From Schlegelella_A sp038241255 (GTDB lineage: Bacteria > Pseudomonadota > Gammaproteobacteria > Burkholderiales > Burkholderiaceae_C): a stretch of DNA of 31,594 nucleotides. The DNA is taken from contig JBBRFW010000042.1 in NCBI GenBank assembly GCA_038241255.1, forward strand, positions 1 to 31,594, in the 5' to 3' direction. Under the pieces are notes generated by a model. The model was not told the DNA's origin and made no database searches. It worked only from the letters and a program-made list of their open reading frames with translations. Shown piece by piece: positions 15,321-23,318 of the stretch. Each line of letters starts with the position of its first letter. The stretch's first letter is position 1. The translations under genes and the position numbers were made by a program.

Positions 15321-16016
15321 TCAGACCACCGAGCCGAACAAGGAACCGACGCCTGCCGTCACCGCCATGGCGAGCGCGCCCCAGAAGGTGACGCGCCAAG
15401 CGCCGCGCAGCGGATCGGCGCCGCCGGTGCGGGCGGCGACGACACCGAGCAGCGCGAGAAAGACGAGCGCCGTCGCCGCCACCCACCAGGCGAGCACGCC
15501 GGCCGGCGCGAGCAGCGTCACGACCAGCGGCAAGACCGCGCCCACGGCGAAGCTCGCCGCCGAGGCGAGGGCAGCCTGCACCGGCTTGGGCGCGAGCGCC
15601 TCGCTGACGCCGAGCTCGTCGCGCGCGTGCGCGCCGAGCGCATCGTGTTCCATGAGCTGATCGGCGACGCGGTCGGCCAGGCCCGCGTCCAGGCCGCGGC
15701 CGACGTAGATCGCGGCGAGCTCGCGGTGCTCGGCCACCGAATCGTTGGCGAGCTCGGCACGCTCCTTGGCGAGATCGGCGGCTTCGGTGTCGGCCTGCGA
15801 ATGAACCGAGACGTACTCGCCGGCAGCCATCGACATCGCACCGGCCACCAGGCCGGCGACGCCGGTGAGCAGGACGCTGGCCTGCGGCGCGTGCGCCGCG
15901 GCGACGCCGACGACCAGGCTGGCAGTCGAGACGATGCCGTCGTTGGCGCCGAGCACGGCCGCCCGCAACCAGCCGATGCGGGTCGTGCGGTGGCGTTCGA
16001 GGTGTCGTCGGGCCAT
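15321..16016 (-). CDS. VIT1/CCC1-family transporter
   Basis: A 231-residue membrane protein of the vacuolar iron transporter family, which moves iron or manganese across membranes in proton antiport. The N-terminal helix carries the family pattern WLRAAVLGANDGIVSTASLVVGVAAA, then a Gly/Met-rich helix MSMAAGEYVSVHSQADTE, whose acidic and methionine residues contribute to the metal path. A charged cytoplasmic helix region with many Glu/Asp/His follows (about 75-140), and three C-terminal helices complete the usual five. It is the first gene of the minus-strand trio and is divergent from psd (116 bases). No Fur box is apparent to me in the gap. Confidence 0.92.
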   Translation of the reverse strand: MARRHLERHRTTRIGWLRAAVLGANDGIVSTASLVVGVAAAHAPQASVLLTGVAGLVAGAMSMAAGEYVSVHSQADTEAADLAKERAELANDSVAEHRELAAIYVGRGLDAGLADRVADQLMEHDALGAHARDELGVSEALAPKPVQAALASAASFAVGAVLPLVVTLLAPAGVLAWWVAATALVFLALLGVVAARTGGADPLRGAWRVTFWGALAMAVTAGVGSLFGSVV

Positions 16017-16104
16017 GGCGGGGATGGGATGGTGGCAGCGCTCGGCCGCGCCGACCGCGCGAGGGTAGCAGTCGCGACCGACCCGGCCAACGTGATCGCG
16101 TCGA

Positions 16105-16110
16105 TAGAAT
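16105..16110 (+). promoter_or_regulatory. Candidate -10 element for psd
   Basis: TAGAAT lies 22 bases before the GTG start of psd, in a gap that must contain its promoter because the gene to the left is divergent. Transcription would start near 16117, giving a leader of about 16 bases. The hexamer is followed by CCGCGCC, similar to the CGGCGC that follows the presumed -10 elements of ltaE and the P450 gene. No good -35 hexamer is seen. Confidence 0.35.
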
Positions 16111-16132
16111 CCGCGCCTTTGGCAACGTCACC

Positions 16133-16981
16133 GTGTCCGATCGCCGCAAGGTCCTGCCCCAGTACGTGATGCCCAAGCGCGGGCTGACGGCGTTCGCCGG
16201 CCACGTCGCCTCGCGCGAGCGCGGCGCGACGACGACCCGCCTGGTGCGCTGGTTCGTGCGCAAGTACGGCGTCGACATGAGCGAGGCCGCCGTCGCCGAC
16301 GTCACGGCCTACCGCAGCTTCAACGAGTTCTTCACGCGCGCGCTGAAGGAAGGCGCGCGGCCGATCGCCGGCGCCGATCTGATCTGCCCGGTCGACGGCA
16401 CGATCAGCCAGTTCGGCCGCATCGAGCATGACCAGATCCTGCAGGCCAAGGGCCACCGCTACTCGACGACGGCGCTCGTCGGCGGCGACGCCGAGCTCGC
16501 GGCGCGCTTCCGCGACGGCAGCTTCGCGACGCTGTACCTCAGCCCGAAGGACTACCACCGCATCCACATGCCGTGCGACGGCACGCTGACGCGGATGATC
16601 CACGTGCCGGGATCGCTCTTCTCTGTCAACCCGACGACGGCGCGCGGCGTGCCGGGCCTGTTCGCGCGCAACGAGCGCGTCGTCTGCGTCTTCGATTCAC
16701 CGGCGGTCGGCAGGTTCGTGCTCACGCTCGTCGGCGCGACCATCGTCGGCAGCATGGCGACGGTGTGGCACGGCGCGTTGCGCCTGCCGCGCGTGCGGCG
16801 CGTGCGCGAATGGCAGTACGCCGACGGGGCCGTGGCGCTGAAGAAGGGTGGCGAGATGGGACGCTTCATGCTGGGCTCGACGGTCGTGCTGCTGTTCCCG
16901 TCGCGCGAGCTGCGCTTCAACCCGGACTGGCAGCCCGGCGGCGCGGTGAGGCTCGGCCAGGCCATGGCCGATCTCGGCTAA
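16133..16981 (+). CDS. psd: Phosphatidylserine decarboxylase proenzyme
   Basis: Psd makes phosphatidylethanolamine from phosphatidylserine at the inner membrane and needs a pyruvoyl group formed by self-cleavage. The 282-residue proenzyme aligns along its length with the E. coli type: VLPQYVMPKRGLT, YRSFNEFFTRALK, PVDGTISQFG with Asp88, YLSPKDYHRIHMPC with His145, LFARNERVVC and the cleavage site FMLGSTV, where Ser249 becomes the pyruvoyl residue. The GTG at 16133 is chosen because homology starts right behind it at VLPQYVMPK; the first in-frame ATG would cut it. The C-terminus is shorter than in E. coli but complete for the domain. The next gene starts 8 bases later. Confidence 0.95.
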   Translation: MSDRRKVLPQYVMPKRGLTAFAGHVASRERGATTTRLVRWFVRKYGVDMSEAAVADVTAYRSFNEFFTRALKEGARPIAGADLICPVDGTISQFGRIEHDQILQAKGHRYSTTALVGGDAELAARFRDGSFATLYLSPKDYHRIHMPCDGTLTRMIHVPGSLFSVNPTTARGVPGLFARNERVVCVFDSPAVGRFVLTLVGATIVGSMATVWHGALRLPRVRRVREWQYADGAVALKKGGEMGRFMLGSTVVLLFPSRELRFNPDWQPGGAVRLGQAMADLG

Positions 16982-16988
16982 AGCCGCG

Positions 16989-17942
16989 GTGCGCGCCGTC
17001 TTCGTCGACGCCAACGCGGCGCTTCGCACCCTCGCCGAAGCGCTCGGGCCGGCGACGCTGCCGAGTCTCGCGCTTGCGTTCGGCGATGCCGACATCGTGC
17101 CGGAGGCGCTGCCCGAGGCGCTCGCCGGCGCGCCGATCGCCGTCATCGACCACACGTCGCTGCCGATCGAAATCGCGCGCCGCTGCGCCGGACTGCGCCA
17201 CGTCGTCTTCCTCGGCACCGGCGCGCGCAGCTACATGGATCCTGAAGCGCTCGCCGACATCGGCATTGCGGTCCACCTCATCAAGGGCTACGGCGACACC
17301 GCCGTCGCCGAGTGCGCGATCGGCCTGCTGTTCGCCGCGGCGCGCAACCTCGCGGCGATGGACCGGGCGATGCGCGAAGGCCGCTGGCTGCGCAGCGAAG
17401 GCACGCAGCTCGGCGGCAAGACACTCGGCCTGATCGGCTTCGGCGGCATCGCCGCGGAGGTCGCGCGGATAGCGAACGGGCTGGGCATGAAGGTCCTCGC
17501 GTGGAACCGGACGCGGAAGGCGGACGTGCCCGCTGTCGAGTTTGTCGCCATCGATCGACTGCTCGCCGAAAGCGATGCGCTCTCGCTCCACCTTCTCCTC
17601 ACCGACGAGACGCGCGGCTTCCTGTCGCCGGCACGGATCGCGTCGATGCGGCGCGGCGCCCTCCTCGTCAACACCGCGCGCGGCGCGCTCGTCGACGAGG
17701 CGGCGCTGATCGAGGCGCTCCACTCCGGACAGATCGGGCACGCTGGCCTCGACGTCTTCGCGATCGAGCCGTTGCCGGCCGGCCATGTGCTGACGATGCT
17801 CGCCAACGTGACGCTGTCGGCGCACTCCGGCTTTCGCACGCCCGAGGCGAACGCGCGCCTCATCGAAGCCGCGTTCGCCCACTGCCGGCGCATCCTCGCG
17901 TCGGAATTCGCGCCGAACCACCCTCTGCCTGCGCCGCGCTGA
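16989..17942 (+). CDS. D-2-hydroxyacid dehydrogenase, NAD(P)-binding
   Basis: A 317-residue member of the D-isomer-specific 2-hydroxyacid dehydrogenase family, which interconverts 2-keto and D-2-hydroxy acids. The Rossmann motif is GLIGFGGIAAEVAR (Gly150-Ala155 region), and the catalytic residues are Arg231 in NTARGALVDE, Glu260 in FAIEPLP and His279 in LSAHSGF. The N-terminal catalytic lobe is less conserved. Substrate undetermined; glyoxylate/hydroxypyruvate reductases and 3-phosphoglycerate dehydrogenases share this layout. It begins with GTG eight bases after the psd stop, so it is probably co-transcribed with psd although there is no clear metabolic link. Confidence 0.9.
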   Translation: MRAVFVDANAALRTLAEALGPATLPSLALAFGDADIVPEALPEALAGAPIAVIDHTSLPIEIARRCAGLRHVVFLGTGARSYMDPEALADIGIAVHLIKGYGDTAVAECAIGLLFAAARNLAAMDRAMREGRWLRSEGTQLGGKTLGLIGFGGIAAEVARIANGLGMKVLAWNRTRKADVPAVEFVAIDRLLAESDALSLHLLLTDETRGFLSPARIASMRRGALLVNTARGALVDEAALIEALHSGQIGHAGLDVFAIEPLPAGHVLTMLANVTLSAHSGFRTPEANARLIEAAFAHCRRILASEFAPNHPLPAPR

Positions 17943-18282
17943 CCGGACAATCGGAGCGCCGTCGCGCAGCGGTGCCACGACGTCCAGAAGAACGTTCGCG
18001 AGGGAGTTCGATGTTGATTCGTTCCGCGGCGCTCGCCGCGCGGCTCGCGTGCGTGCCCGCATGCGGCTGCGCTTCGTCGTGAGGGGCCCGAACCAGAGCA
18101 TCTCGTTCCTAAGCACGACCAGGGCGTCGACCGCACGGGCGGGACCGGCGCGGCCGCGCCGATGTCCTGCAAGCGTGTTGGGTACGCCCCATGGCGCCCA
18201 GCGGAAGCGCGAACGACGCCAGGATCGCGGGTAGCACGACGCCGAGGCGAAGCGCCCTGGCACGGCGAAGCGCACCGCGCGC
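17943..18282. other. 340-base stretch without a recognisable gene
   Basis: Three things are visible. A -10-like GACAAT lies at 17946-17951. At 18011 an ATG with an AGGGAG site just before it opens a frame of only 23 codons (to TGA 18082) that begins like a small exported protein and then stops. On the minus strand, the frame behind the phyH stop encodes a hydrophobic stretch (GVVLPAILASFALPLGAMG, about 18190-18250) without a good start. Taken together these look like leftovers of decayed genes, but I cannot name any. Confidence 0.35.
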
Positions 18283-19086
18283 TCAGCGCCGATGGCCGAT
18301 GCTGAAGTCGTTCCGACCGCTTCGGTCCGAGCCGTTCACCAGCCAGAGCGGCCGGCGCGCGAAGTCCAGCGTCAGGCCGCTCTTGCCCTGCGCCGGCTCG
18401 AGGTGCCGCTCGAACACCGAGGTCGCCGGCATGTAGCGCAACGCGACGCCGGTGCGGCGTCGCGCCGACCGGTTCGCTTTCGCGCCGTGGATCATGTAGA
18501 CGTCGTGCAGCGACATCTCGCCGGCCTGCAACTGGAGATCGACCGCCTTCGCCTCGTCGAAAGTGCCTGCCACCAAGCGCTGATTCAGCGTCAGGTCGGT
18601 CCGGTCCTCGTGCAGGTGCTCGTGCAGACGCCGGCCGGCGTGCGAGCCGGAAATGACGCGCAGACAGCCGTTCTCCGTCGTCGACGGCTCGAGCGCGACC
18701 CACGCGGTGCAGGTCGCGAGCGGACGGATCGGCCAATAGTGCCCGTCCTGATGCCACGGCGTTTCGTAGCCCTGGCCGGCCGGCTTGCAGAAGACGTGAC
18801 AGCCCCAGAGGATGACGTCGTCGCCGAGAACACCGCTCACCAGCTCGACGATCTCGGGGTCGCGCGCGAGCTCGAGGAAAGCGCGGCTGCCGCACACGCC
18901 TTCGCCGTTGTCGCCTTCGACGTGCGCCGAGACGAGCTTCTCCGGACGCACGCCGGGATTGCTGGCGAGCAAGGCCTCGAGCGCCTCGCCCATCGCCGTC
19001 ACGCGCGCCGCGGGCAGGCGAAATCGCGGGACGACCCAGCCCTGCGCCTGGTAGTTTGCGACCTCTTGCGTCAGCAGTTTCGCCAT
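18283..19086 (-). CDS. Phytanoyl-CoA dioxygenase family (PhyH) protein
   Basis: A 267-residue Fe(II)/2-oxoglutarate-dependent oxygenase. The facial triad is complete: His112 and Asp114 in PWHQDGHYW and His200 in YMIHGAKANRSARRR, with the nearby arginines placed to bind 2-oxoglutarate. The domain also has WVALEPSTTENGCLRVISGSH, the typical double-stranded beta-helix segment. Bacterial members hydroxylate varied small molecules, including ectoine-like and alkyl compounds, so the name does not define the substrate. No signal peptide. The ATG has no strong ribosome-binding site. It stands alone, flanked by a gene-poor stretch downstream and a transporter remnant upstream. Confidence 0.91.
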   Translation of the reverse strand: MAKLLTQEVANYQAQGWVVPRFRLPAARVTAMGEALEALLASNPGVRPEKLVSAHVEGDNGEGVCGSRAFLELARDPEIVELVSGVLGDDVILWGCHVFCKPAGQGYETPWHQDGHYWPIRPLATCTAWVALEPSTTENGCLRVISGSHAGRRLHEHLHEDRTDLTLNQRLVAGTFDEAKAVDLQLQAGEMSLHDVYMIHGAKANRSARRRTGVALRYMPATSVFERHLEPAQGKSGLTLDFARRPLWLVNGSDRSGRNDFSIGHRR

Positions 19087-19101
19087 CGCGACATGTTGCC
19101 A

Positions 19102-19390
19102 TCACCGGTCGCCGGCTGCGCCTACAAGGTGTCGGAATCGCGGACGGCTTTCGCCTCGCACGCCGCGCTTTCGCGGCAGGAGCCCGTAGCCTGCGACGAC
19201 GAGGCCGGCGACGATCAACGCCATGCCCCAGAGCATGCGGCGTCCGTCGCTATGTCGGCGAGGCGAAAGCCGATGTCCCGCCCCATCCAGTACCTGGGCC
19301 GGGGCAGGACGACGCCGGCCGTGACGGCGAGGCAGCCGGCGACGAACGCACGGAAGTGGCCCGACCGGCGAGGACCGGGGCGGTGCTCAC
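19102..19390 (-). pseudogene. Remnant of the N-terminus of a membrane transporter (MFS-like)
   Basis: Reading leftward, a GTG at 19390 opens with STAPVLAG. After a frame change near 19370 the sequence HFRAFVAGCLAVTAGVVLPRPRYWMGRDIGFRLADIATD follows in the next frame (a hydrophobic helix, then a conserved-looking polar loop). A further frame change near 19225 leads to RMLWGMALIVAGLVVAGYGLLPRKR, a second membrane helix ending in positive charges. This two-helix pattern resembles the start of a major facilitator transporter as I remember that family; nothing of the other ten helices remains before the phyH start. Membrane character and frameshifts are seen directly; the family name is a recollection without alignment. 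Confidence 0.4.
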
Positions 19391-19412
19391 GACGCGATGC
19401 TCGGGGCGTTTC

Positions 19413-20567
19413 TCAATCTAGCTTCCACTTGTTGCCTTCGACCTTGACGACGACGCGAGCGCGCTGGTCGAGGCCGAGGTGGTCGCTCTTCGACATCGAG
19501 ACGACGCCGTTCGAGACGTGCAGGTCGCGGATGCCTTCGAGCGCGTCGCGCAGGCCGAGACGGAACTCGCGCGTTCCGGGCGCGCCCTTCTTCAGCGCGA
19601 TCGGGATCGCCTGGTTGAGCTCGAGCCAGGCGTCCCAGGTGTACGAGCCGAACGCCGAAACCGTGCCCGCGCCCTGGGCCGCCTCGTAGCGGCGCACGTA
19701 GTCGAGCGCGGCCGCCTTGGCCGGATGGTCGGCCGGCAGCGCGGCGGCGACGACCACCGGGCTGGTCGGCACGAACACGCCCTCGATGTCCTTGCCGCCG
19801 ACCCGAAGGAAGTCGTTGTTGGCGACGCCGTGGTTGAAGTAGACGCTGCCCTTGTAGCCGCGCTCGACGAGATTCCTCGCCGGCAGCACGGCGGGCGTTC
19901 CGGAGGCGCCGATGACGACCCTGTCGGGATTGGCGGCGACGAGCTTGAGCACCTGCGCGGTGACGCTGGTGTCGCGCGGCGCATAGCGCTCGCTCGCCAC
20001 GATCCGGATCTTCCTCGTCTCGGCGAACTTCTCGAACTCGGCGTAGAACGCCTCGCCGAGCGCGTCGTTGAAGCCGATGTAGGCCATCGTCTTCATGCCG
20101 CGCCGGGCCGCGTGCTCGAGGATCGCCAGCACCATCATCGTGTCGGTCTGAGGCGTCTTGAACATCCACGCCTTCTTGGCGTTCATCGGCTCGATGATCC
20201 GCGCCGACGACGCGAGCGAGATCACGGGCGTCTCGCCGTCGGCGACGATGTCGATCATCGCCAGCGTGTTGGGTGTCGTCGTCGAGCCGATGATCGCGTC
20301 GACCTTGTTCTCGCTGATCAGCTTTCGCGTGTTGACGACCGCGGCGCCGGAATCGCTGGCGTCGTCGAGGACGATGTACTCGATCGACCTACCCCCGGAG
20401 GCCTTCGGCAGCACCGCGATCGTGTTCTTCTCCGGGATGCCGAGCGAGCCGGCGGGTCCGGTCGTCGACAGCGTGACGCCGATCCTGATCTGTGCGAGCG
20501 CAGCGCAGGGAACCGCCACGGCCACGGTGCCGGCCAGGGCGAGGACGGCGAGGCAAATTCGTTTCAT
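19413..20567 (-). CDS. LivK-type ABC transporter substrate-binding protein
   Basis: A 384-residue periplasmic binding protein of the branched-chain amino acid (HAAT, peripla_BP_6) class. The signal peptide is clear: MKR, a hydrophobic core and a cleavage site near AALAQ. The mature part starts IRIGVTLSTTGPAGSLG and contains IIGSTTTPNTLAM, the inter-lobe block AYIGFNDALGEAFYAEF and VFVPTSPVVV. I chose the ATG at 20567 for the signal peptide; the open frame extends further upstream only inside the P450 gene. The ATG overlaps the P450 stop codon as ATGA, so the two are translationally coupled. No permease or ATPase is next to it. Many such orphan proteins bind aromatic acids; the pairing with a P450 suggests the P450 substrate or its product as ligand. 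Confidence 0.92.
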   Translation of the reverse strand: MKRICLAVLALAGTVAVAVPCAALAQIRIGVTLSTTGPAGSLGIPEKNTIAVLPKASGGRSIEYIVLDDASDSGAAVVNTRKLISENKVDAIIGSTTTPNTLAMIDIVADGETPVISLASSARIIEPMNAKKAWMFKTPQTDTMMVLAILEHAARRGMKTMAYIGFNDALGEAFYAEFEKFAETRKIRIVASERYAPRDTSVTAQVLKLVAANPDRVVIGASGTPAVLPARNLVERGYKGSVYFNHGVANNDFLRVGGKDIEGVFVPTSPVVVAAALPADHPAKAAALDYVRRYEAAQGAGTVSAFGSYTWDAWLELNQAIPIALKKGAPGTREFRLGLRDALEGIRDLHVSNGVVSMSKSDHLGLDQRARVVVKVEGNKWKLD

Positions 20568-21826
20568 CGCGGGGTCTCTTTGAAGGTCGTTGTAGAAGGC
20601 AGCGGGTCGACGATCGCGAGCAGGCGCGCATGGCCGCGAAAGCGAGCCCGGCGCTGGCGCAGCGCCGGTGCCGCGAATCGGTAGTTTGGAAAGCGCGCCA
20701 GGAAGCGGCCGATCGACACGCGCCCTTCCAGCCGCGCCAGGCCCATGCCGACGCACTGGTGGATGCCGGAGCCGAAGGCGACGTGGCGGTTGGGCGAGCG
20801 GCCGACGTCGAGCCGGTCGGGATCGGCGAACGTCTCGGGATCGCGGTTGGCGGCGCCGATGCCGAGCGTCACCGACGTGCCCGGCGCGAGCGCGACCCCG
20901 GCGATCTCGGTCGCGCGCGTCGTGATGCGGTTGCCGAGCTGGTTCGAGCTCTCGAAACGAAGGAACTCCTCGATGGCCGTGCGAACCAGCGCGGGTTCGG
21001 CGAGCAAGCGCGCCTTCTCGTCGGGCCACTCGAGCAGGCAGGCGAGGCCGCTACCGATCAGGTTGGTCGTCGTCTCGTGGCCGGCGTTGAGCAGGAAGAT
21101 GCAGTTGTGCAGCAGCTCGGCGGCGCTCAGCGCCTCGCCGCCCTCGCCGGCGATCAGCCGCGTCAGCACGTCGACCTCGGGGTCGCCCGGCTCGGCGCGG
21201 CGCCGCTCGACGAGGCCTTCGAGGTAGCGCAGGAACTCGCGAACGGCGCGGTTGCCGCGCTCGAGCTGCTCCGTCGTGAGCGCGGGCTCGAGCGCGCCGA
21301 GGATCGCGAGCGACCAGTCGCGCAGCGGCGCGCGCTCTTCGTTCGGCACGGCGAGCAGGTTGCCGATGATCTCGATCGGGATGGCGCTCGCGAAGGCGGC
21401 GATCAGATCGATCTCGGCGCCGCGATCACGCGCCGCGATGGCGTCAAGAAGTCCATTGACGCGCTCGATCAGGCGCGGCTCCATCGCCGCGATGTGGCGC
21501 GGCGTGAGCGCGCCCGCGATCAGCCGGCGCACGCGCGTGTGGCGCGGCGGATCGTTGAAGACGAGGCTCGTCGTGTGGTGCTCGAAGAGCGGCGAGGCGC
21601 CGTACTTGGGGGAGAACTCCTCGCGCTTGTCGGAGCTGAAAGTGGCGACGTCCTTGTAGACGGCGACGACGTCGGCGTACCGGCTCAGGAACACACCACC
21701 GTCGGCGAGGCGCTTCACCGGCGCATGCTCGCGCAAGGCATGGTAGGTCGGGTACGGGTCGTCGTAGAAGCTGCCGGGCAGCCGCTTCAGGTCGAAGTCT
21801 GCGGCGAGTTCGTGGAGGTGGGGCAC
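20564..21826 (-). CDS. Cytochrome P450
   Basis: A 420-residue soluble bacterial P450. Landmarks in order are the N-terminal DPYPTYHALREHAPV, the I-helix oxygen motif LNAGHETTTN, the K-helix ExxR in EEFLRFES, and the haem loop HVAFGSGIHQCVGMGLARLEG with ligand Cys358. No membrane anchor. The start is a GTG at 21826, since no ATG lies between the upstream stop of homology and the conserved region; seven bases before it stands TAGACT, a good -10 candidate. Substrate not deducible. The stop overlaps the start of the binding-protein gene (ATGA). No ferredoxin or ferredoxin reductase gene is close by, so its electron donors must be encoded elsewhere. Confidence 0.93.
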   Translation of the reverse strand: MPHLHELAADFDLKRLPGSFYDDPYPTYHALREHAPVKRLADGGVFLSRYADVVAVYKDVATFSSDKREEFSPKYGASPLFEHHTTSLVFNDPPRHTRVRRLIAGALTPRHIAAMEPRLIERVNGLLDAIAARDRGAEIDLIAAFASAIPIEIIGNLLAVPNEERAPLRDWSLAILGALEPALTTEQLERGNRAVREFLRYLEGLVERRRAEPGDPEVDVLTRLIAGEGGEALSAAELLHNCIFLLNAGHETTTNLIGSGLACLLEWPDEKARLLAEPALVRTAIEEFLRFESSNQLGNRITTRATEIAGVALAPGTSVTLGIGAANRDPETFADPDRLDVGRSPNRHVAFGSGIHQCVGMGLARLEGRVSIGRFLARFPNYRFAAPALRQRRARFRGHARLLAIVDPLPSTTTFKETPR

Positions 21827-21833
21827 GGCGCCG

Positions 21834-21839
21834 AGTCTA
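21834..21839 (-). promoter_or_regulatory. Candidate -10 element directly before the P450 gene
   Basis: On the minus strand TAGACT is followed by CGGCGCC and the GTG start at 21826, without room for a ribosome-binding site. Transcription would start at or next to the GTG, so a leaderless message is possible. The arrangement mirrors the one before ltaE. Confidence 0.4.
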
Positions 21840-21937
21840 CGGTCTGCGTGCGGCGGCTGAACGTGTCCGGAAGCGGCGAGCCGGGGTCGGCGCGGGAGGC
21901 TGGGCTGGAGTCCTTCAACACTTCGAGGACGGCGCCC

Positions 21938-22333
21938 ATGGCATCGGTTCATCGCGAAATCGTCATTTGGCGGGGGCCGGCGGAAGTCTGGGACGCGCTC
22001 GCCGATGTTGGCGCCCTGCCCACACGCCTGGCACCGGGCTTCGTCACCGACTGCCGCCTCGAGACGGGCGCGCGCATCGTTGCCCTCGCCAACGGCATGA
22101 GCGCGCGCGAGCTGATCGTCGACGTCGATGGCGAGCGCCAGCGCGTCGCCTGGTCGGCCGTCGGCGGCCGCCTCACCCACCACAACGCCAGCGCACAGGT
22201 GTTCGCCGCTGGCGACGGTGCGAGCCGCTTCGTCTGGATCGCCGACTTCCTTCCCGACGAGCACGCGCCGGCGATCGCCGCGATGATCGACCACGGCCTG
22301 GCCGCGATCGCCCTCCATCTCGACATCGGTTAA
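21938..22333 (+). CDS. SRPBCC (START/polyketide-cyclase-like) small protein
   Basis: A 131-residue protein that follows the SRPBCC pattern: an opening strand VHREIVIWRGPAEVWDALADVGALPTRL, a central block with alternating strands (CRLETGARIVALANG, RELIVDVDGERQRVAWSAVGG) and a long C-terminal helix IAAMIDHGLAAIALHL. The fold makes a hydrophobic pocket that binds or turns over small ligands; no catalytic motif is evident. It is divergent from the P450 gene with 111 bases between, so the two may share control. The ATG is the only start that gives the complete first strand. Confidence 0.8.
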   Translation: MASVHREIVIWRGPAEVWDALADVGALPTRLAPGFVTDCRLETGARIVALANGMSARELIVDVDGERQRVAWSAVGGRLTHHNASAQVFAAGDGASRFVWIADFLPDEHAPAIAAMIDHGLAAIALHLDIG

Positions 22334-22395
22334 CGTCGCCCGCCTCGACACACGGGCGACCCATGGCGAACGACTTCGAAAGCCAAGACGCGGCG

Positions 22396-23184
22396 ATGGC
22401 GGCACGCGCGGTGCCGGCCGCCATCGCGGCGCTGGTCGCGGCGCTCGCCAGCCTTCCCTGCGCCGCGGCGGCCGACGAGGAACCCTCGGCGGTGCCGTAC
22501 CGGCCGAGCGTGTCGACGCCAGCCGCGCTCTCGGCGCCCGGCTGGCTCGAGCTCGAGGGTGGCGTCCTCCACGAGCACGCGGGTGCGGGCGGCCGGCGCG
22601 ACAGCGTTCCGGTCACGCTCAAGCTCGCCTTCACGCCCGACTGGGGCATTCGCGTTGGCGGCGACGCGTGGGCGCGGCAAGTCGAGGCGAGCGGCGCGCG
22701 CGCGAGCGGCTTCGGCGATGCCGGCATCGTCCTCAAGCGACGCTTCGCCGTCGACGACGACCGCGCCTTCGGGTTCGAGGCCGGGACGACCGTGCCGACC
22801 TCGCGCCACGGCGTCGGCACCGGTAGCGGCAAGCCCGACTGGAGCGTGAACGCGATCTACAGCGCCGACTTCGGCGCCTGGCACACCGATGTCAATGCGG
22901 CAGCGACACGCCTCGGGGCGTTCGACCCCGGCAGCGCACGCACCCAACTGCTCGGCGCGGTGTCGCTGTCGCGGTCGATCGACGATCGCTGGGGCGTCGT
23001 CGGCGAGGTCTCGGGGACGCATCGGCGTGCTGCCGAGTCGACGAGCCAGCTGCTCCTCGCCGCGAGCTACAACGTGTCGAAGCGCCTCGTCCTCGACGCC
23101 GGCGCGGCGCGCAGCCTGCGCGGCGGCACGCCGGCCTGGTCGGCATTCACCGGCTTCACCTGGCTCGCCGGCCGCATCTTCTGA
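22396..23184 (+). CDS. Outer-membrane protein, phenol MetA-pathway-like family
   Basis: About 262 residues with a signal peptide (start MAARAVP, Ala/Leu core, cleavage near CAAAADEE). The mature part is rich in amphipathic strands: LELEGGVLHEHAG, SVPVTLKLAFTPDWGIRVGG, GFGDAGIVLKRRF, FGFEAGTTVPTS, GSGKPDWSVNAIYS, then alternating strands ending in a C-terminal aromatic (GFTWLAGRIF), as usual for outer-membrane barrels. The order of these blocks resembles the MetA-pathway-of-phenol-degradation family (PF13557). Its role is presumed to be uptake or efflux of hydrophobic compounds. The frame also has an ATG at 22363, but that start adds an acidic stretch before the signal peptide, so 22396 is preferred. 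It follows the SRPBCC gene closely on the same strand. Confidence 0.75.
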   Translation: MAARAVPAAIAALVAALASLPCAAAADEEPSAVPYRPSVSTPAALSAPGWLELEGGVLHEHAGAGGRRDSVPVTLKLAFTPDWGIRVGGDAWARQVEASGARASGFGDAGIVLKRRFAVDDDRAFGFEAGTTVPTSRHGVGTGSGKPDWSVNAIYSADFGAWHTDVNAAATRLGAFDPGSARTQLLGAVSLSRSIDDRWGVVGEVSGTHRRAAESTSQLLLAASYNVSKRLVLDAGAARSLRGGTPAWSAFTGFTWLAGRIF

Positions 23185-23318
23185 CGCTCCCGTCGGCGCC
23201 ATGGCGCTGGCACGACGCATCGCGGTCGCGAGCATCTTGCGCCGCAGGCGGGCTCTGGCACGTCGAGTGCTAAGCGCCCCGTGCAACCCCGTTCAACCCA
23301 CGAAACGAGGACACGCAC

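Noticed and set aside
17288..19105. A 605-codon minus-strand open frame overlapping phyH and the dehydrogenase gene
   Set aside because: It is out of frame with phyH and antisense to the dehydrogenase; no family motif is seen in it.
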